From DATFCK01 sp045809745 (lineage in GTDB: Bacteria; Verrucomicrobiota; Verrucomicrobiia; Chthoniobacterales; UBA10450): 64,000 nt of DNA. The translations under genes were made by a program, and so were the position numbers. The stretch is taken from contig JBJMXE010000048.1 in assembly GCA_045809745.1 (NCBI GenBank), positions 1 to 64,000 on the forward strand. Direction: 5' to 3'. This document shows, piece by piece, positions 41,674 through 48,470 of the stretch. The notes beneath the pieces were generated by a model that was not told the origin of the DNA, searched no databases, and saw only the letters and a program-made list of their open reading frames with translations. Positions within the stretch are counted from its first letter, which is position 1, and each line of letters opens with the position of its first letter.

Positions 41674-42642
41674 ATGACTGCAACCCGCACCCTCGAATTT
41701 GAGAGCCCTCGCGCTCTCCAGTCGCTCTTTGCTAACGACCTGAAGCTGCTGAAAACGATGGAGGACTCTCTCGGCGTGAAGGTTACGACGCGGGAGGGCT
41801 GGGTAAAGTTAGAGGGTGAACCAGAGCAGCTGGAGCGAGCCCAACGGGTGTTCGACCAGCTGGAGCAGGCCCGTCAGAAGGGCGTTAACATCCAGAAGCA
41901 CGAATTCAGCTATGCTCTAAATTCAGTGAGCGAAGAACGACCCGAAAACCTGGGTGACCTGGCGGACACAAAGATTACAACGTCCGCGCGGAGAGCACCT
42001 GTCGTAGCCCGGTCAGCTGGTCAGCGCCAGTATGTCGAAGCGATCCAGAAGCACGACGTCGTGTTCGGAATTGGCCCGGCCGGTACTGGCAAAACCTACC
42101 TGGCGGTCGCCATGGCGGTGGCCGCCCTGAAGAAAGAGCAGGTTAGCCGAATCATTCTCACCAGACCCGCAGTGGAAGCGGGGGAGGCTCTCGGGTTTTT
42201 GCCAGGCGATCTCCAGGAAAAAATCACGCCCTATCTGCGGCCGTTGTACGATGCATTGCGCGACATGCTTGAGCCGGAGGAGATCGAACGACTAATCGCG
42301 AGGCAGACGATCGAAATCGCGCCGCTGGCTTACATGCGCGGCCGAACGCTCGGTAACGCTTTTGTGATTCTGGACGAAGCACAGAACACCACGACCGAAC
42401 AGATGTTCATGTTGCTCACCCGGATGGGTCCGAGCTCAAAGTGCGTCGTTACCGGGGACGTGACGCAGGTTGATCTTCCCCCAAACAAGCGCTCCGGCCT
42501 GGTCGAGGCGCTCCAGGCGCTGAAGAATACCCCCGGCATAGCGATGGTGTATTTCAGTGAACGAGACGTGGTGCGGCATGAGTTGGTTCGTGCGATCATA
42601 AGTGCTTATCAGCAATTGCGTTCGCCGTCCGGGCGGAAGTAA
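41674..42642 (+). CDS. phoH: PhoH-like ATPase (RNA-binding/RNA quality control)
   Basis: 322 residues. N-terminal KH-like part (LQSLFANDLKLLKTMEDSLG, VKVTTREGWVKLEGEPEQLE), then the PhoH ATPase with QRQYVEAIQKHDVVFGIGPA, GTGKTYLAVAMAVAALK (Walker A), RPAVEAGEALGFLPGDLQEK and FVILDEAQNTTTEQMFMLLT (Walker B). It is commonly found next to the HD-domain membrane protein and YbeY. Here the HD gene follows 7 bp after the stop, supporting an RNA-turnover operon, although YbeY is not next. Confidence 0.93.
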   Translation: MTATRTLEFESPRALQSLFANDLKLLKTMEDSLGVKVTTREGWVKLEGEPEQLERAQRVFDQLEQARQKGVNIQKHEFSYALNSVSEERPENLGDLADTKITTSARRAPVVARSAGQRQYVEAIQKHDVVFGIGPAGTGKTYLAVAMAVAALKKEQVSRIILTRPAVEAGEALGFLPGDLQEKITPYLRPLYDALRDMLEPEEIERLIARQTIEIAPLAYMRGRTLGNAFVILDEAQNTTTEQMFMLLTRMGPSSKCVVTGDVTQVDLPPNKRSGLVEALQALKNTPGIAMVYFSERDVVRHELVRAIISAYQQLRSPSGRK

Positions 42643-42649
42643 GGCTGTC

Positions 42650-44290
42650 ATGTTCGATTTTCTCAAACGGAATCAGTTAGTCCGGCGGGGCTTCGCTTCG
42701 AAGAAAACCCGCCGCCGTCGCACTCGGAACGAGCTGCTGCGCAGTCTCGAATATTCGCCCTACGTGAAGGGGCTCGTTTTCCTCGCGTTCGCCGGCGTGC
42801 TGGCCCTGCTCGTGTTCAGCGGACAACAACCCGAACCGACCAAAAATTTCATGATCGCCTTGCTGCTTTTAGTAACGGCGATCATTCAGCTGTGGATCAA
42901 TCAACCGAAGACCTTTGCCCAGAATTCCCGGATCGTTTTGGTGTTCGGGGTTATTTTCGTGCAACTGGCAGTGACAAAGCTGCTGCTCGTCGTCTGCAAT
43001 AGCGGCAATTACCGGATCCTCAGTCCGCAGGCAGGCGGCTTGATAACCCCCTACGCATTTGCCGCCCTGGTGCTCAGTGTGTTGATGGGACGCCATCACG
43101 GATTGTTCGGCGCGGTATTCGCCAGCTTCTGGAGCAGCGTGTTGTTCGGGCCGATCGACGCGCCAATTCTCGTCACCAGCCTGATCAGCGGATTCACTGC
43201 GGTTTCGCTGACCCTGCAGGTTCGTCGTCGGAGCAAGTTGATCCGCGCCGGTTTCGGAATCGGCATCGCCATCTGGGCATTGTCACTCACGTTCGGGCTG
43301 ATCGGTCCGATCAACTTATTCTCGGTCACGGGTAACGACTGGCGAATGATCGGGATTCAGAGCGCGTTCGCCATCGGTAACGGCATCGTCACCGCGATGA
43401 TCGTCGGGGGAGCGCTCCCGATTTTGGAACATCTGTTCCAGATCACGACTGACATTTCGTGGCTGGAAGCAGCCGATCTCAATCACCCGCTGCTTCGGCG
43501 CATGACGATTGAAGCGCCGGGCACTTATCACCATTCATTGGTGGTGGCGAATCTGGCCGAAGCTGCTGCCGAATCTATCGGCGCCAACGCTACCCTGTGT
43601 CGCGTGTGCGCCTATTTCCACGACGTCGGCAAACTGGTGAAGCCGGAATATTTCACTGAAAACATGAATTTCGAGCGCAACCCGCATGACGATTTAGCGC
43701 CGACCATGAGTGCACTAATCATTATCGCGCACGTGAAGGAGGGCGTAGACCTGGCGCTCAAGCACAAACTCAATCACCGGATGATCGACATCATCCAGGA
43801 ACACCACGGCACCTCGCTCGTTTACTATTTTTATCAACGCGCCTTACAGCAGCAGGAGGACGCTCGCGCAGGCGGCAAAATCATGAATATGCGCGCCGAA
43901 GACATTCCGGAGGTGCGGGAGGAAAGTTTCCGTTACAGCGGACCGAAACCACAAACCAAGGAAAGCGCAATCGTTAGTCTGGCTGACATCGTGGAGAGCG
44001 CTTCCCGGAGCATTGAGAAACCGACGCCGCAAAAGATCGAACAATTGGTTAACGAGTTGATCGAAGAACGGATCGCCGACGGCCAGCTTGACGAGTGCGA
44101 CCTTACTCTGGGCGATCTGCGCGTGATCGCTGAACGTTTTCGATTTACTCTGATGACAATGCTGCATAGCCGGATCGCCTATCCGAAGGGAGAAATCAAG
44201 TTCTCCGCGCCGCGGGACGATTCGATGCGAGCGGATGTCATGGCGGAAACTCGGAAGCCGGCTTCAGCCCCACCGGTAAGCGCCGCTTGA
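42650..44290 (+). CDS. HD-domain membrane protein (PgpH-like 7TMR-HD phosphohydrolase)
   Basis: 546 residues. Several membrane segments from residue 35 to 275 (GLVFLAFAGVLALLVFSGQQ, FMIALLLLVTAIIQLWINQP, IVLVFGVIFVQLAVTKLLLV, IQSAFAIGNGIVTAMIVGGA), then the cytosolic HD domain (about 295-450) with TYHHSLVVANLAEAAAESIG, CRVCAYFHDVGKLVKPEYFT, HVKEGVDLALKHKLNHRMID and EHHGTSLVYYFYQRAL. The HD domain of PgpH relatives hydrolyses c-di-AMP, or in some cases other substrates. The extracellular domain of PgpH is missing, making it a shortened form. The ATG at 42650 is preferred to 42602, which overlaps phoH. Confidence 0.85.
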   Translation: MFDFLKRNQLVRRGFASKKTRRRRTRNELLRSLEYSPYVKGLVFLAFAGVLALLVFSGQQPEPTKNFMIALLLLVTAIIQLWINQPKTFAQNSRIVLVFGVIFVQLAVTKLLLVVCNSGNYRILSPQAGGLITPYAFAALVLSVLMGRHHGLFGAVFASFWSSVLFGPIDAPILVTSLISGFTAVSLTLQVRRRSKLIRAGFGIGIAIWALSLTFGLIGPINLFSVTGNDWRMIGIQSAFAIGNGIVTAMIVGGALPILEHLFQITTDISWLEAADLNHPLLRRMTIEAPGTYHHSLVVANLAEAAAESIGANATLCRVCAYFHDVGKLVKPEYFTENMNFERNPHDDLAPTMSALIIIAHVKEGVDLALKHKLNHRMIDIIQEHHGTSLVYYFYQRALQQQEDARAGGKIMNMRAEDIPEVREESFRYSGPKPQTKESAIVSLADIVESASRSIEKPTPQKIEQLVNELIEERIADGQLDECDLTLGDLRVIAERFRFTLMTMLHSRIAYPKGEIKFSAPRDDSMRADVMAETRKPASAPPVSAA

Positions 44291-44327
44291 GCTGGTAGGC
44301 GCAACTAATAGCGAGTAAATATTCCGG

Positions 44328-45116
44328 ATGCAGGCGCTCAGCCCTGAATCGGCCTTGAACCGGCTTCGCGATTGGAACGCGGAGATCGCGCTAGTGCTCG
44401 GCTCGGGGCTCAACTTGCTGGTAGCGAATGCCGAAGTGCCTAACGTCGTTCCCTACGACACGTTTCCAGAATTGCCTCGCCTCTCGGTGCCGGGTCATAT
44501 CGGTCAGTTCGTGCTGGGGGAACTCGGCGGCCGACGCACGATCTTCGCTCAGGGCCGTGTTCATCTTTACGAGGGAAATTCTGCAGCGGAGGTCACGGCA
44601 TTTGTTCGGCTGCTATCGAAAGTCGGAATCAAGCTTCTGCTTCTAACCAATGCCGCCGGGTCGCTGAATGCCACCTTTCCACCCGGCCAATGGATGATGA
44701 TTCGTGATCACATTAACCTCACCGGTACGACACCTTTGGTGGGAAGCCCCACCTTCATCGATATGACGGATACCTACTCGCCGCGCGTCCGGGAAGCAGT
44801 CGGTCGGGCTGCATCTGCCACCGGGATCGTCCTGCACGAAGGCGTTTACGCCGGCTTGCTCGGACCGCAGTATGAAACTCCAGCCGAAGTTCGCATGCTG
44901 AAGGTGCTTGGCGCGGACGCCGTTGGCATGTCCACCGTCCTCGAGGCCATTCAAGCCCGAGCCATCGGCCTGGAAGTCGCTGGGTTTTCCTGCCTAACCA
45001 ACTTCGCAGCGGGCATTTCGGCAACTAAATTGTCGCACGACGAGGTTCTGGAGACGGGGCGTACGGCTGCCGGCTCATTCGCCCGGTTACTGGCCGCGGC
45101 CATCCCAACGATGTAA
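44328..45116 (+). CDS. punA: Purine nucleoside phosphorylase, class I trimeric type
   Basis: 262 residues. It splits purine nucleosides with phosphate to base and ribose-1-phosphate. Marks: VLGSGLNLLVANAEVPNVVP, LSVPGHIGQFVLGELGGRRT, IFAQGRVHLYEGNSAAEVTA, LLTNAAGSLNATFPPGQWMM, IRDHINLTGTTPLVGSPTFI, GPQYETPAEVRMLKVLGADA and VGMSTVLEAIQARAIGLEVA. The typical GSGLG of human PNP is GSGLN. Follows the HD-domain gene by 38 bp. Methylthioadenosine phosphorylase is an alternative, but the GHIG, QGRVHLYEG and VGMSTVLE blocks fit PNP. Confidence 0.92.
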   Translation: MQALSPESALNRLRDWNAEIALVLGSGLNLLVANAEVPNVVPYDTFPELPRLSVPGHIGQFVLGELGGRRTIFAQGRVHLYEGNSAAEVTAFVRLLSKVGIKLLLLTNAAGSLNATFPPGQWMMIRDHINLTGTTPLVGSPTFIDMTDTYSPRVREAVGRAASATGIVLHEGVYAGLLGPQYETPAEVRMLKVLGADAVGMSTVLEAIQARAIGLEVAGFSCLTNFAAGISATKLSHDEVLETGRTAAGSFARLLAAAIPTM

Positions 45117-45226
45117 TTTTCAGCTTTCGGACGCACGAAAACGGTCAACCGGCGAAAAACTTCGCCTTTACGAACGCCTCGTGGCCGAAGACACTTTCTC
45201 TCCCATTTTCAATTCACTCCGAGCCA

Positions 45227-45943
45227 ATGAGACGAGCCTGCCAAAGCCGTAGCTACGTATCGCGTATTCGCTCCGCGATGCTTTTCACCATAATTGTGGC
45301 CGGCTCGTTTGGCATTGCCGCCTCCGCTCGGGCCGTCGATGAGAAATCCATCGAGAAGTTCAAGGAGGCCATCATAAAGCTCAGCCCAAACGTGGACCCT
45401 GCGGAAGCAGAAGCCGTTTCGGTAACGTCGCACCGAATGGCGCGGCAACTTGCTCGTGACTACCGGTCAGTCGGACCGGCGGTCTTCCAAAATTTTTTAA
45501 TTAATATTGGCGCGCGGCAACGGGGATACTGCGCGCACTATGCCCGTGATATCGGAACGAAGCTAAAGGAGCAGCGCCTGAAGACACTCTATCTACATTG
45601 GGGCGCGGCCGATGCGGGAACTCACCTGGAGCACAACGTGATTGTCGTCACCGCCCTAGACCAGGATTTTCATCAGGGCTACATCATCGATGGCTGGCGC
45701 AATGCCGGGCGGTTGTGCTGGTGGCCAGTGCTGCAAGATAGCAGTTACCTGTGGAAAGAAGACCTGCAGGAAACCGCGTGGCTACACGATTACGAACTGG
45801 TTCAGCCAAAAATCGCGGTCCTGGGAAAACCTGCGGTCCAGCCGAAATCTGCCGTTCAATCTAAACCAGTCGTTCGGCCGAAGGCCGCTCCACTGCAGCA
45901 AAAGGCGCAGAAAGCGACTGCGAGTTTGGAAATCCAGGGCTAA
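45227..45943 (+). CDS. Exported Cys-His-Asp protein, possible papain/transglutaminase-like fold
   Basis: 238 residues, with a hydrophobic segment near residues 18-35 (MLFTIIVAGSFGIAASARAV). Then IEKFKEAIIKLSPNVDPAEA, and three blocks that look like a thiol-enzyme triad: GARQRGYCAHYARDI (Cys), WGAADAGTHLEHNVIVVTA (His) and YIIDGWRNAGRLCWWPV (Asp). Later KIAVLGKPAVQPKSAVQSKP is a repetitive Pro/Lys/Val tail. Such patterns occur in transglutaminase-like and NlpC/P60-like proteins. The function is not shown; the tail may anchor or crosslink. It is preceded by 110 bp without a gene. Confidence 0.6.
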   Translation: MRRACQSRSYVSRIRSAMLFTIIVAGSFGIAASARAVDEKSIEKFKEAIIKLSPNVDPAEAEAVSVTSHRMARQLARDYRSVGPAVFQNFLINIGARQRGYCAHYARDIGTKLKEQRLKTLYLHWGAADAGTHLEHNVIVVTALDQDFHQGYIIDGWRNAGRLCWWPVLQDSSYLWKEDLQETAWLHDYELVQPKIAVLGKPAVQPKSAVQSKPVVRPKAAPLQQKAQKATASLEIQG

Positions 45944-45971
45944 ACACCTGGTTCCGTGTAGCAAAAACCCG

Positions 45972-45994
45972 ACGGCGGTCACAGACCGCCGCTA
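45972..45994. repeat. Palindrome CGGCGGTCACAGACCGCCGCTAC
   Basis: CGGCGGTC and GACCGCCG are inverted around CACA-like bases, 28 bp after the stop of the exported protein; a related half lies at 57010-57027 (GTAGCGGCGGTCTGCGAC). No T-run follows, so it is counted as a repeat and not a terminator. Confidence 0.6.
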
Positions 45995-46003
45995 CAGGAA
46001 AAC

Positions 46004-46579
46004 CTAAAGCTCCGGCCCCCGCGCGCGCGGCTCGCGATCTTTGGTCGTGGCCGTGCTCGGCACCGTCACAAATGGGCCACCCTCCATCGGCGCGATCTGG
46101 CTGAACGCCACGTCCGGCATATCGCTGGGCAAACCTTCCAACGGGAACTCCTTTCGCAGCGGGAAGAATGGATACCCTTCCCACATCAGGATCCGGCGCA
46201 GGTCGGGATGGCCGTTGAATTTGATGCCCATCATGTCGTAAATTTCCCGCTCGTGCCAGTTGGCGGTCGGCCAGATGTCGGAAACCGTGTCCACCGCTCC
46301 AACGGTCTCGGAAACGGTGAGTTTCAATCGCACATGCACCGCCAGGGTTAACGAGTAGAGCTCGTAGACAATTTCAAATCGCGGCTCCTGACCGGAATTA
46401 TCGATACTGGTGATGTCGATGAGATAATCGAACGACAGATCGTCGCGACAGAACCTCGCTACTTCCCGCAGATCTTCGGCGGCAATAGTGTAAGTCGTCT
46501 CACCGCGGAACTCAGCCCGGGAACGGATCTTCGGGCCTAACAGCTGGCTTAACGACTCCAGAAGTTGCGAACCCGTCAT
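46004..46579 (-). CDS. nuoC: NADH-quinone oxidoreductase subunit C
   Basis: 191 residues. Peripheral-arm subunit of respiratory complex I. Marks: LIDITSIDNSGQEPRFEIVY, ELYSLTLAVHVRLKLTVSET, DIWPTANWHEREIYDMMGIK and HPDLRRILMWEGYPFFPLRK, ending EFPLEGL. The ATG at 46579 gives a canonical start (MTGSQLLESLSQLLGPKIRS); the frame open to 46915 overlaps nuoB in another frame and is rejected. It starts 14 bp after the stop of nuoB. Confidence 0.94.
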   Translation of the reverse strand: MTGSQLLESLSQLLGPKIRSRAEFRGETTYTIAAEDLREVARFCRDDLSFDYLIDITSIDNSGQEPRFEIVYELYSLTLAVHVRLKLTVSETVGAVDTVSDIWPTANWHEREIYDMMGIKFNGHPDLRRILMWEGYPFFPLRKEFPLEGLPSDMPDVAFSQIAPMEGGPFVTVPSTATTKDREPRARGPEL

Positions 46580-46593
46580 GCGACAATCGGATG

Positions 46594-47163
46594 CTAACTG
46601 ACCGCTTCGGTCAGCTGTTTGGTCAAAGCGGGTTTCTGCTCGGCGATGGATCGTTCGCCCGAAATCTTCTCCTGCAGTTTCATCAGCCCTTCGATCAAGG
46701 CTTCGGGACGGGGTGGGCACCCGGAAACGTAAACATCCACGGGTAGAAGTTGGTCGATTCCCTGAAGAACGGCATACGAGCGGTACATCCCGCCGGTAGA
46801 CGCACACGCCCCCATGGCAATGACCCATTTCGGCTCCGGCATCTGCTCGTAGATCCGTTTCACCGCTAGCGCCATTTTGTAGGTCACGGTGCCGGCGACA
46901 ATCATCACGTCGCATTGGCGCGGCGAAAACCGCATGACCTCCGCCCCGAACCGCGAAATATCGAACCGTGACGCAGCCGTCGCCATAAGCTCAATCGCGC
47001 AACAGGCGAGCCCCATTGGCATGGGCCAGAGCGAATTCTTTCGAACCCAATTCAACGCGGCGTCGAGTCGGGTAAATATCACGTTGCCTTCGATCTTTGA
47101 GTCGTAGGCGGATGTCTGTGTCTCAGCCACCGCGAACAGTACGGTCGAGGGGAGGCCCTGCAA
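46594..47163 (-). CDS. nuoB: NADH-quinone oxidoreductase subunit B
   Basis: 189 residues. It carries the N2 iron-sulfur cluster of complex I; the ligands are GLACCAIELMATAASRFDIS (Cys-Cys), GACASTGGMYRSYAVLQG (Cys) and VDVYVSGCPPRPEALIEG (Cys). The start is either TTG 47163 or the GTG at 47130 (VAETQTSAYDSKIEGNVIFT). Only nuoB and nuoC are seen; nuoA would normally precede nuoB and nuoD would follow nuoC. The gene is divergent from cysD over 115 bp. Confidence 0.94.
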   Translation of the reverse strand: MQGLPSTVLFAVAETQTSAYDSKIEGNVIFTRLDAALNWVRKNSLWPMPMGLACCAIELMATAASRFDISRFGAEVMRFSPRQCDVMIVAGTVTYKMALAVKRIYEQMPEPKWVIAMGACASTGGMYRSYAVLQGIDQLLPVDVYVSGCPPRPEALIEGLMKLQEKISGERSIAEQKPALTKQLTEAVS

Positions 47164-47171
47164 CCGAAAAC

Positions 47172-47268
47172 GCCACAGATTGACACAGGTTAAACAGCGA
47201 TTACCAGAGCCCCGATGCAGAACGAAATCATCTGTGTAAATCTGCGTCCACCTGTGGCTAATTCACAC
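47172..47268. repeat. Inverted repeat of the CACAGATT...AATCTGCGT type between nuoB and cysD
   Basis: Left part 47172-47190 (GCCACAGATTGACACAGG) and right part 47227-47268 (AATCATCTGTGTAAATCTGC, GTCCACCTGTGGCTAATTC) are related reverse complements. They occupy the divergent promoter region of nuoBC and cysD. Confidence 0.6.
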
Positions 47269-47278
47269 TTTCCCAGCC

Positions 47279-48097
47279 ATGCAACAAGTTGACCGCACCC
47301 ATCTCGACCAACTGGAAAACCAGAGCATCTTCATCTTTCGAGAGGCGTATCGCGCCTTCAAGAACATCGCCATGCCCTGGTCGATGGGGAAGGACTCGAA
47401 CGTTCTGATCTGGCTGTCGTTGAAAGCATTCTTCGGTCGGGTCCCATTCCCGGTGTTGCACATCGATACCACCTATGAGTTCCCGGAAATGCTCGAGTTT
47501 CGGGATTGGGCGGCGAAGCATTACAAGCTCAATTTGATCGTGAAGATCAACCAGGAAGCTCGCGACCGTGGCGTCGGCTATGAAACCCACGATCCGGTGA
47601 CGGTTACCCATGAATTGAAGACCGTGGCATTGCAGCAGGTCCTGGCCGAATACAAATGGGACGGGCTGATCACCGGTATACGACGGGATGAAGATCCAAC
47701 CCGCGCGAAAGAGAGATATTTCTCGCCCCGCAATGCGCAGTTCGAGTGGGATTACAAAGATCAACCCCCGGAGTTTTGGGGCCAGTTCGCAGCGAATCCC
47801 GGAAAAGGCGAGCATGTGCGTGTGCAACCGCTGCTGGACTGGACGGAGGTCAATATCTGGCGCTACATCCAACGCGAACAAATCCCAATTCCACAGATGT
47901 ATTTCTCGCGCAATGGAAAGCGTTTCCGATCGTTAGGCTGCAGCCCAATCACGAAACCGATAACCAGCGACGCCGACGACATCGATAAAGTCATCGCTGA
48001 ACTGGAAACGACAAAGACCAGCGAACGAGCGGGCCGCGCCCAGGATCATCACGAGCGAAACGCGATGCAAAAGCTTCGGGCGAAAGGCTTTCTGTAA
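47279..48097 (+). CDS. cysD: Sulfate adenylyltransferase subunit 2 (CysD)
   Basis: 272 residues. Together with CysN it makes adenosine 5'-phosphosulfate from sulfate and ATP. Marks: the PP-loop variant PWSMGKDSNVLIWLSLKAFF, VPFPVLHIDTTYEFPEMLEF, FSPRNAQFEWDYKDQPPEFW, VRVQPLLDWTEVNIWRYIQR and RSLGCSPITKPITSDADDID. In place of SGGKDS it has SMGKDS. The downstream partner cysNC is separated by a four-helix-bundle ORF and repeats. Confidence 0.95.
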   Translation: MQQVDRTHLDQLENQSIFIFREAYRAFKNIAMPWSMGKDSNVLIWLSLKAFFGRVPFPVLHIDTTYEFPEMLEFRDWAAKHYKLNLIVKINQEARDRGVGYETHDPVTVTHELKTVALQQVLAEYKWDGLITGIRRDEDPTRAKERYFSPRNAQFEWDYKDQPPEFWGQFAANPGKGEHVRVQPLLDWTEVNIWRYIQREQIPIPQMYFSRNGKRFRSLGCSPITKPITSDADDIDKVIAELETTKTSERAGRAQDHHERNAMQKLRAKGFL

Positions 48098-48120
48098 TTG
48101 CGGATATCGGATTGCGGATT
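48096..48120. repeat. Inverted-repeat left arm, AATTGCGGAT type
   Basis: AATTGCGGATATCGGATTGC followed by GGATT. The reverse complement type lies at 48486-48517. It overlaps the stop codon of cysD by two bases. Confidence 0.65.
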
Positions 48121-48180
48121 GGTCGCTGGCATTGTGGTTCGTTGTTGCCGTCCCGCTACCGGAACATGTGAACTGGATCC

Positions 48181-48468
48181 ATGACTGCCAATGAACTCAA
48201 AAAACGAACGTTCCAATTGTTACGTGCCGGAACGTCAGTTGGCGCCAATTACCGCGCGGCTTCACCGGCGCGGTCCCGCGCTGATTTCATTGCCAAACTC
48301 GGGATCGTGGAAGAAGAATGCGACGAAACACTCTTCTGGATGGAGTTCCTAGTTGCTTTGAAGCTCGTTAAGCAAGGCATGGTGGCAAATTTGCTCGCCG
48401 AAGGTAACGAATTGATTGCAATCGTTGTCAGCTCGATCAATACCGCGCGCCGAGGAACTCGAAAGTAG
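48181..48468 (+). CDS. Four-helix-bundle protein (23S rRNA intervening-sequence family), shortened
   Basis: 95 residues. The body LLRAGTSVGANYRAASPARS, RADFIAKLGIVEEECDETLF and WMEFLVALKLVKQGMVANLL matches the TIGR02436-type four-helix-bundle family that includes 23S rRNA IVS-encoded proteins. Family members are about 115-125 residues. Here, the N-terminal MTANELKKRTF joins QLLRAGTSVG directly, and the first helix is missing, so this looks like an internal deletion of about 20-25 residues. It lies between cysD and cysNC and is flanked by inverted repeats at 48096-48120 and 48486-48517. The role of the family is unknown. Confidence 0.75.
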   Translation: MTANELKKRTFQLLRAGTSVGANYRAASPARSRADFIAKLGIVEEECDETLFWMEFLVALKLVKQGMVANLLAEGNELIAIVVSSINTARRGTRK

Positions 48469-48470
48469 GC

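Noticed and set aside
46580..46915. N-terminal extension of nuoC
   Set aside because: The frame upstream of 46579 overlaps nuoB in another frame and has no similarity to NuoC; the ATG at 46579 gives the standard length.
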